A DNA stretch of 64,000 nucleotides from Urophycis tenuis (taxonomy: Eukaryota; Chordata; Actinopteri; Gadiformes; Phycidae). A program made the position numbers and the translations under genes. The stretch spans positions 9,283,557 to 9,347,556 of the forward strand of contig JAXIVH010000018.1 of assembly GCA_036785325.1 (NCBI GenBank). The letters run 5' to 3'. The notes beneath the pieces are model-generated. The model searched no databases, was not told the origin of the DNA, and saw only the letters and a program-made list of their open reading frames with translations. Positions 61,801 through 64,000 of the stretch are shown here, piece after piece; positions within the stretch are counted from its first letter, which is position 1, and each line of letters starts with the position of its first letter.

Positions 61801-64000
61801 GGGGGGGGGTCTGTTATGATTTATTTTTTATTTTTTATAAAGCCCACACCCGGGTGGCTAGAAATTTCCAATCCTGGCTCAGTGATGGGGGTGGGGTCTG
61901 TTATGATTTTTTTTTTTTTTTTTTATAAAGCCCACCCCCGGGGTGGCTAGAAATTTCCAATCCTGGCTCAGTGATGGGGGTGGGGGGGGGTCTGTTATGA
62001 TTTTTTTTTATTTTTTTTTTTATAAAGCCCACACCCGGGGTGGCTAGTCATTTCCAATCCTGGCTCAGTAATGGGGGGGGGTCTGTTATGAATTTGTTTT
62101 TTTTATTATTTTTTTATAAAGCCCACACCCGGGGTGGCTAGAAATTTCCAATCCTGGCTCAGTGATGGGGGTGGGGGGGGGTCTGTTATGATTTTTTTTT
62201 TATTTTTTTTTTATAAAGCCCACCCCCGGGGTGGCTAGAAATTTCCAATCCTGCCTCAGTGATGGGGGGGGGGTCTGTTGTGATTTTTATTTTTATTTCT
62301 TTTTATAAAGCCCACACCCAGGGTGGCTAGAAATGTCCAATCCTGGCTCAGTAATTTGGGGGGTCTGTATCGATTTTTTTTTTCTTTTTTTATTATTTTT
62401 ATTTATTATTATTATTTTTTATAAAGCCCGCACCCGGGGTGGCTAGAAATTTCCAATACTGGCTCAGTGATGGGGGGGGGGGGGGGGGTCTGTTGTGATT
62501 TTTTATTATTTTATTTTTTTTATCAAGCCCACACCCGGGGTGGCTAGTCATTTCCAATCCTGGCTCAGTAATGGGGGGGGTCTGTTATGAATTTGTTTTT
62601 TTTATTATTTTTTTATAAAGCCCACCCCCGGGGTGGCTAGAAAGTTCCATTCCTGGCTCAGTGATGGGGGGGGGGGGTCTTTTGTGATTTTTTTTTATTT
62701 TATTTTTTTTTATAAAGCCCACCCCCGGGGTGGCTAGAAATTTCCAATCCTGACTCTGTGATGGGGGTGGGGTCTGTTATGATTTTTTATTTTTTTATAT
62801 TTGTTTATAAAGCCCCACCCGGGTTGGCTAGAAATTTCCAATCCTGCCTCAGTGATGGGGGGGGGGGTCTGTTGTTATTTTTTTTATATTTTTTTTTTAT
62901 AAAGCCCACCCCCGGGGTGGCTAGAAATTTCCAATCCTAGCTCTGTGATGGAGGGGGGGGGTCTGTTATGAATTTTTTTTTTTTTTTTTAATTTTTTATA
63001 AAGCCCATCCCCGGGGTGGCTAGAAAGTTCCAATCCTGGCTCAGTGATGGGGGTGGGGGGGGGGGGGGGGGGTCTGTTGTGATTTTTTTTTTTTTTTTTT
63101 TTTTTTTTATAAAGCCCACCCACGGGGTGGCTAGAAATTTCCAATCCTAGCTCTGTGATGGGGGGAGGGGTCTGTTATGATTTTTTTATAATTTTTTTTT
63201 TTTATAAAGCCCACACCTGGGGTGGCTAGAAATTTCCAATCCTGGCTCAGTGATGGGGGGGGGGGGGGGGGTCTGTTATGATTTTATTTTTTATTTTTTT
63301 TATAAAGCCCACAACCGGGTGGCTAGAAATTTCCAATCCTGGCTCAGTGATGGGGGTGGGGTCTGTTATGATTTTTTTTTTTTTTTTTTTTATAAAGCCC
63401 ACACCCGGGGTGGCTAGAAATTTCCAATCCTGGCTCAGTGATGGGGGGGGGGGTCTGTTATGATTTTTGTAATTTTTTTTTTAAATAATTTTTTTTTTTT
63501 TTTTATAAAGCCCACACCCGGGGTGGCTAGAAAGTTCCAATCCTGGCTCAGTGATGGGGGGGGGGGGTCTGTTGTGATTTTTTTTTATTTTATTTTTTTT
63601 TATAAAGCCCACCCCTGGGGTGGCTAGAAATTTCCAATCCTGACTCTGTGATGGGGGTGGGGTCTGTTATGATTTTTTATTTTTTCATATTTGTTTATAA
63701 AGCCCACACCCGGGTTGGCTAGAAATTTCCAATCCTGCCTCAGTTATGGGGGGGGGGGTCTGTTGTTATTTTTTTTTATATATTTTTTTTTTATAAAGCC
63801 CACCCCCGGGGTGGCTAGAAATTTCCAATCCTGGCTCTGTGATGGGGGGGGTTGTCTGTTATGATTTTTTATTATTTTATTTTTTTTATCAAGCCCACAC
63901 CCAGGGTGGCTAGACATTTCCAATCCTGGCTCAGTAATGGGGGGGGGGGGTTTATGAATTTGTTTTTTTTATTATTTTTTTATAAAGCCCACACCCGGGG
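58831..64000 (+). repeat. Satellite, right-hand mosaic part
   Basis: About 51 monomers related to the ends of the 15.5-kb units. The CACAGCCGG marker recurs at about 60706, 61481 and 61760. A GTAAAGGGGG variant of GTAATGGGG occurs at 60651 and 61419, 768 bp apart, marking a seven- or eight-monomer duplication. At 61131-61148 a spacer reads T6 A6 T6. The last 400 bp resemble 41330-41510 and 56600-56800. The window ends inside a core at CACACCCGGGG. Confidence 0.82.
58990..59590 (+). repeat. 300-bp three-monomer tandem duplication
   Basis: The sequence at 59041-59160 repeats at 59341-59460, exactly 300 bp later. It includes the CCCACCCCTGGGGTGG core, GACTCTGTGATGG, and a spacer ending ATATTTGGTTATAAAG. 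Everywhere else I looked, this spacer reads ATATTTGTTTATAAAG, so the G is private to these two monomers and shows their recent common origin. Confidence 0.88.

Larger units (their letters stand above)
1..64000 (+). repeat. Satellite DNA array, ~100-bp monomer, head-to-tail over the whole window
   Basis: A unit of about 100 bp (most 90-125 bp) repeats without a break and always in one orientation; I saw no inverted monomer. The core order is ATAAAGCCCACACCCGGGG, TGGCTAGAAATTTCCAATCC, TGGCTCAGTGATGG, a G tract, TCTGTTATGA, then a T-rich spacer. The core is well conserved, while the G tract (about 5-24) and spacer (about 15-70 bp) vary. Recurrent core variants include CCCACCCCCGGGG, AGACATTTCC, AGAAAGTTCC, CTCTGTGATGG, CTCAGTAATGG and TCTGTTGTGA. 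The plus strand is rich in T and G, so the strands are strongly asymmetric. Long arrays of this kind are typical of eukaryotic heterochromatin; location at a centromere or elsewhere cannot be told from the sequence. I do not recognise the family. Confidence 0.97.

Noticed and set aside
1..64000. CRISPR array
   Set aside because: The period is about 100 bp with a 65-70 bp core, and the intervals are T-rich low-complexity sequence, not unique spacers. There are no cas genes and the setting is eukaryotic.
1..64000. CENP-B box in each monomer
   Set aside because: The minus strand has TTGGAAA, as does the CENP-B box, but the required TTCG and CGGG parts are absent at the right spacing. Centromere function cannot be claimed.
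1..64000. Telomeric or subtelomeric repeat because of G and T richness
   Set aside because: No TTAGGG-like or other short telomere repeat is present. G and T are in separate homopolymer tracts within a 100-bp unit.
1..64000. TATA box and CCAAT box promoters at every monomer
   Set aside because: TTTATAAAG and CCAAT occur in nearly every core, but in an AT-rich repeat this has little meaning. There is no gene downstream and no sign of a start site.
1..64000. Inverted monomers or a switch of array orientation
   Set aside because: I looked for the reverse complement of the core, such as GGATTGGAAATTTC or CACTGAGCCAGG, on the plus strand and found none. Only homopolymer spacers change polarity.

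Overview
The whole window is one uninterrupted satellite DNA array. I find no protein gene, RNA gene, transposon or CRISPR array that I can support. A unit of about 100 bp repeats head to tail from base 1 to base 64000, always in the same orientation. Both window edges cut through a unit, so the array is longer than the window. Counting units across a well-defined 2,304-bp block (10005-12308) gives about 23 monomers, so the window holds roughly 600-640. Each monomer has a conserved core of about 65-70 bp: ATAAAGCCCACACCCGGGG, then TGGCTAGAAATTTCCAATCC, then TGGCTCAGTGATGG, then a G tract of about 5-24, then TCTGTTATGA. A T-rich spacer of variable length follows, with pure T runs up to about 28. 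Such an array, with nested multi-kilobase duplications and no coding capacity, indicates a eukaryotic genome, probably heterochromatic and assembled from long reads. The sequence does not let me name the species or the satellite family.

Layout. 1-4944: mixed monomers, including the only stretch of non-repeat sequence I see (955-992). 4945-7185: a block whose relatives recur near 31.8-32.7 kb and 47.15-48.2 kb. 7186-10346: a higher-order repeat of about 1.09 kb, present about three times. 10005-14612: two tandem copies of a 2,304-bp unit, each containing a nested duplication of about 492 bp. 14613-19000: mixed monomers with a duplication of about 1.3-1.5 kb (15934-16823 and 17265-18302). 19000-24062: heterogeneous monomers. 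24063-31140: two copies of a 3.7-3.9 kb unit. From about 27870 to 58830 lies the largest structure, a tandem duplication of about 15.5 kb (27870-43434 and 43435-58830). 58831-64000: mosaic of monomers related to the ends of those units, including a 300-bp tandem triplet.

The interest lies in how the array evolves. Diagnostic monomer variants serve as markers and reveal nested duplications at about 100 bp, 300 bp, 0.5 kb, 1.1 kb, 2.3 kb, 3.9 kb and 15.5 kb. The length differences I traced between the two 15.5-kb copies are close to whole numbers of monomers, as expected from unequal exchange in register. G tracts split by a T or C keep nearly constant length, while uninterrupted G tracts vary widely. 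Most monomers keep a single CpG inside CCCGGG. All open reading frames are translations of the satellite and are not annotated as genes. Positions of block edges are by eye and may be off by tens of bases. Homopolymer lengths are only as good as the assembly.
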